From: Thermoplasmatota archaeon
GTDB lineage: Archaea > Thermoplasmatota > Thermoplasmata > Thermoplasmatales > Thermoplasmataceae
DNA length: 35,554 nucleotides
NCBI GenBank assembly: GCA_023381355.1
Contig: JAMCUL010000009.1
Location: 1 to 35,554 of the forward strand
Direction: 5' to 3'
The stretch's first letter is position 1; each line of letters begins with the position of its first letter. The position numbers and the translations under genes are program-made. Positions 33,749 to 35,554 of the stretch are shown in pieces. A model generated the notes under the pieces. It did no database searches and was not told where the DNA came from. It worked only from the letters and a program-made list of their open reading frames with translations.

Positions 33749-34004
33749 GTTGCACGTCATTATCGCATACGATGTTACTGCAAACAGAACTGACAAATTT
33801 AAGAGAATTTGCCAGATCTATCTAATTCGAATTCAGAACAGTGTTTTTGAAGGAGAGCTTACCGAGGCTCAACTAATGAGAATAAAGGATATTTTAGTAA
33901 AGGAAGTGAAAGAGGATGAAACTGTAAGAATATGGTTGACTTCAAAAATTCTGAAGTCTATAAACATTGGAACAAAAAAGGATGTGGAAGATGGATTTAT
34001 ATAA
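33741..34004 (+). CDS. cas2: Cas2
   Basis: An 87-residue Cas2, the structural partner of Cas1 in spacer integration. The ferredoxin-like N-terminus reads HVIIAYDVTANRTDKFKRI with the conserved Asp, followed by QNSVFEGELTEAQLMRI. There is no ATG: candidates are the GTG at 33741, overlapping the cas1 stop, and the TTG at 33750, five bases after GGTGAT, which would give the more usual short N-terminus MHVIIAYDV. Last gene before the CRISPR leader. Confidence 0.92.
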   Translation: MIKLHVIIAYDVTANRTDKFKRICQIYLIRIQNSVFEGELTEAQLMRIKDILVKEVKEDETVRIWLTSKILKSINIGTKKDVEDGFI

Positions 34005-34158
34005 AAAGTGCATGTTTAGATCAATTTAAGTATTAAAAATTTGAAAATAGGAGACACCCCTTACATTGTGATAAAAAAGGTTTTATATGACATATGCGGA
34101 TCCTATGCTTGAGGTGAAAAAAAATGAATATAACATATATAGTTTGCTCAAAAAACTT
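34005..34158 (+). promoter_or_regulatory. CRISPR leader
   Basis: A 154-bp A+T-rich non-coding stretch between cas2 and the first repeat. A TATA-like TTTTATATGA at 34081-34090 lies 68 bases before the first repeat and would direct pre-crRNA transcription into the array on the plus strand. Confidence 0.7.
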
Positions 34159-35554
34159 GTCAGAAATATACTCTATAAGAGATTGATACCTTGGAAGTGA
34201 GGAGTTTGCGACGTTGTAGATCGATGTCAGAAATATACTCTATAAGAGATTGATACGGAGAAAGGTAACCATTTTGACCTCTATTATCTTCAGTCAGAAA
34301 TATACTCTATAAGAGATTGATACGTGTTTATCCCATATTTTGAGGGATTGCTGATTGTGGTCAGAAATATACTCTATAAGAGATTGATACCGTATAGGAC
34401 AAATTATGAAGGTGAAAAAATGAAGGGTCAGAAATATACTCTATAAGAGATTGATACGTACTCAAACACAGTGAACAATTTGGGAAAGAATGGTCAGAAA
34501 TATACTCTATAAGAGATTGATACTGGTGGGCTTGCAAGTATTATGTCTGGTTTCAGATGTCAGAAATATACTCTATAAGAGATTGATACCTTTTGATTTT
34601 CTTTTTGTTCCACTGTGAAGGCTCAGTCAGAAATATACTCTATAAGAGATTGATACTTATGACCCTCTCCTTCCTGTTGTCATATATGGTCAGGTCAGAA
34701 ATATACTCTATAAGAGATTGATACTTCTCTCACATATAATACACAAACAACAGCAAAGAGTCAGAAATATACTCTATAAGAGATTGATACGAGAAAGGGA
34801 GAGATCCATGCCACAAGAAATAAGATGTCAGAAATATACTCTATAAGAGATTGATACTATCAATGATACCATTTCCATCGTAGTTCTTAACCCGTCAGAA
34901 ATATACTCTATAAGAGATTGATACTCGTTAAGTTTTCCCTTGCAAATTTCACATTTCATGTCAGAAATATACTCTATAAGAGATTGATACTTATATATCG
35001 TTCTATTCGTCATAGGTTCATTGGTAGTCAGAAATATACTCTATAAGAGATTGATACACATCTTTTCATTACTTCTTCTTGCACCTGCCCCCTGTCAGAA
35101 ATATACTCTATAAGAGATTGATACATGACTGAATAAAAATCAGTGATACAATCACATAATGTCAGAAATATACTCTATAAGAGATTGATACCCGTGGATC
35201 GTGGAATATTGCATTTCTGGGCTATCAGTCAGAAATATACTCTATAAGAGATTGATACGAACGCACAAAGAAAGCCAGTCCCACCGGAAGTCCAGTCAGA
35301 AATATACTCTATAAGAGATTGATACGATAGAACGTTCACGCCAAGGTCTGCGTCTGGGTTGTCAGAAATATACTCTATAAGAGATTGATACCGGTATTTG
35401 TACACTCATGGAGTAGACCTTGAAGGGGTCAGAAATATACTCTATAAGAGATTGATACGTGATTTCCAGGCTGAACTCCTCCTCCATCCTCCTGTCAGAA
35501 ATATACTCTATAAGAGATTGATACGTAGTCCCAGTTAGGCCTCTTCTTCATGAT
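34159..35554 (+). CRISPR. CRISPR array, 21 repeats in window, continuing beyond the right edge
   Basis: Twenty-one repeats of 31 bp, starting GTCAGAAATATACTC and ending AAGAGATTGATAC, appear identical throughout. The first is at 34159-34189 and the last at 35494-35524. Twenty complete spacers of 35-37 bp lie between them, and a twenty-first spacer is cut by the window end. The 3' end ATTGATAC resembles the 8-nt crRNA handle left by Cas6 (commonly ATTGAAAC), and an internal CTCT-ATA-AGAG can form a small hairpin, so transcription is from the cas2 side. No degenerate terminal repeat is seen, so the trailer end lies outside the window. Confidence 0.98.

Noticed and set aside
34828-35013. A 61-codon minus-strand frame with a repeated peptide YQSLIEYISD
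   Set aside because: It lies wholly within the CRISPR array; the repeated peptide is just translation of the repeat.

Overview
The window reads as a chromosomal segment of a Thermoplasmatales archaeon, an acidophile of the Thermoplasma/Ferroplasma/Cuniculiplasma type. The evidence is a bacterial-type HU protein of the HTa family, a fused Kae1-Bud32 gene, archaeal eS6 next to aIF2-gamma, a Sec11-type signal peptidase, and TATA boxes about 25 nt before start codons, which implies leaderless mRNAs. The species cannot be fixed from sequence alone.

Positions 1-10300 are a graveyard of insertion sequences: an IS110 tail, an IS21 istA/istB remnant, an IS630 gene split by a second IS110, a second IS630, an IS5-like element with 18-bp inverted repeats, and a 1.7-kb IS4/IS1634-like element. 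All the transposases are broken. Intact genes between them are an RDD-SpoIIM fusion membrane protein with a small membrane partner, a multi-spanning signal peptidase I, and a small hydrophobic exported protein followed by a 34-residue membrane peptide. The split IS110 keeps a structured non-coding region upstream of its transposase that looks like a bridge RNA. Short segments in its two internal loops match sequence at the element's own right junction.

Positions 10400-23122 are the conserved core: HTa, an HhH-GPD DNA glycosylase, eS6 and aIF2-gamma, pirin, a family 2 glycosyltransferase, Kae1-Bud32 with an XTP/dITP pyrophosphatase, a small membrane protein, spermidine synthase, and a fixC-fixX-etfB-etfA operon that moves electrons between flavin carriers and a quinone or ferredoxin pool.

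Positions 23170-24440 hold remnants of two unrelated transposases (ISL3 and IS4/IS1634-like) joined in the middle of their genes and flanked by a short direct repeat.

Positions 24433-35554 are a complete type I-D CRISPR-Cas system. A divergent CARF-HTH regulator (Csa3) faces the operon cas6, cas10d (with the HD nuclease), csc2 (cas7), csc1 (cas5), cas3' helicase without HD, cas4, cas1 and cas2. A 154-bp leader and an array follow, with 21 identical 31-bp repeats inside the window and more beyond its right edge. The intergenic region between csa3 and cas6 carries a perfect 12-bp palindrome and a repeated half-site, a likely operator. The cas genes are visibly more A+T-rich than the core genes and sit beside IS debris, which fits horizontal acquisition.
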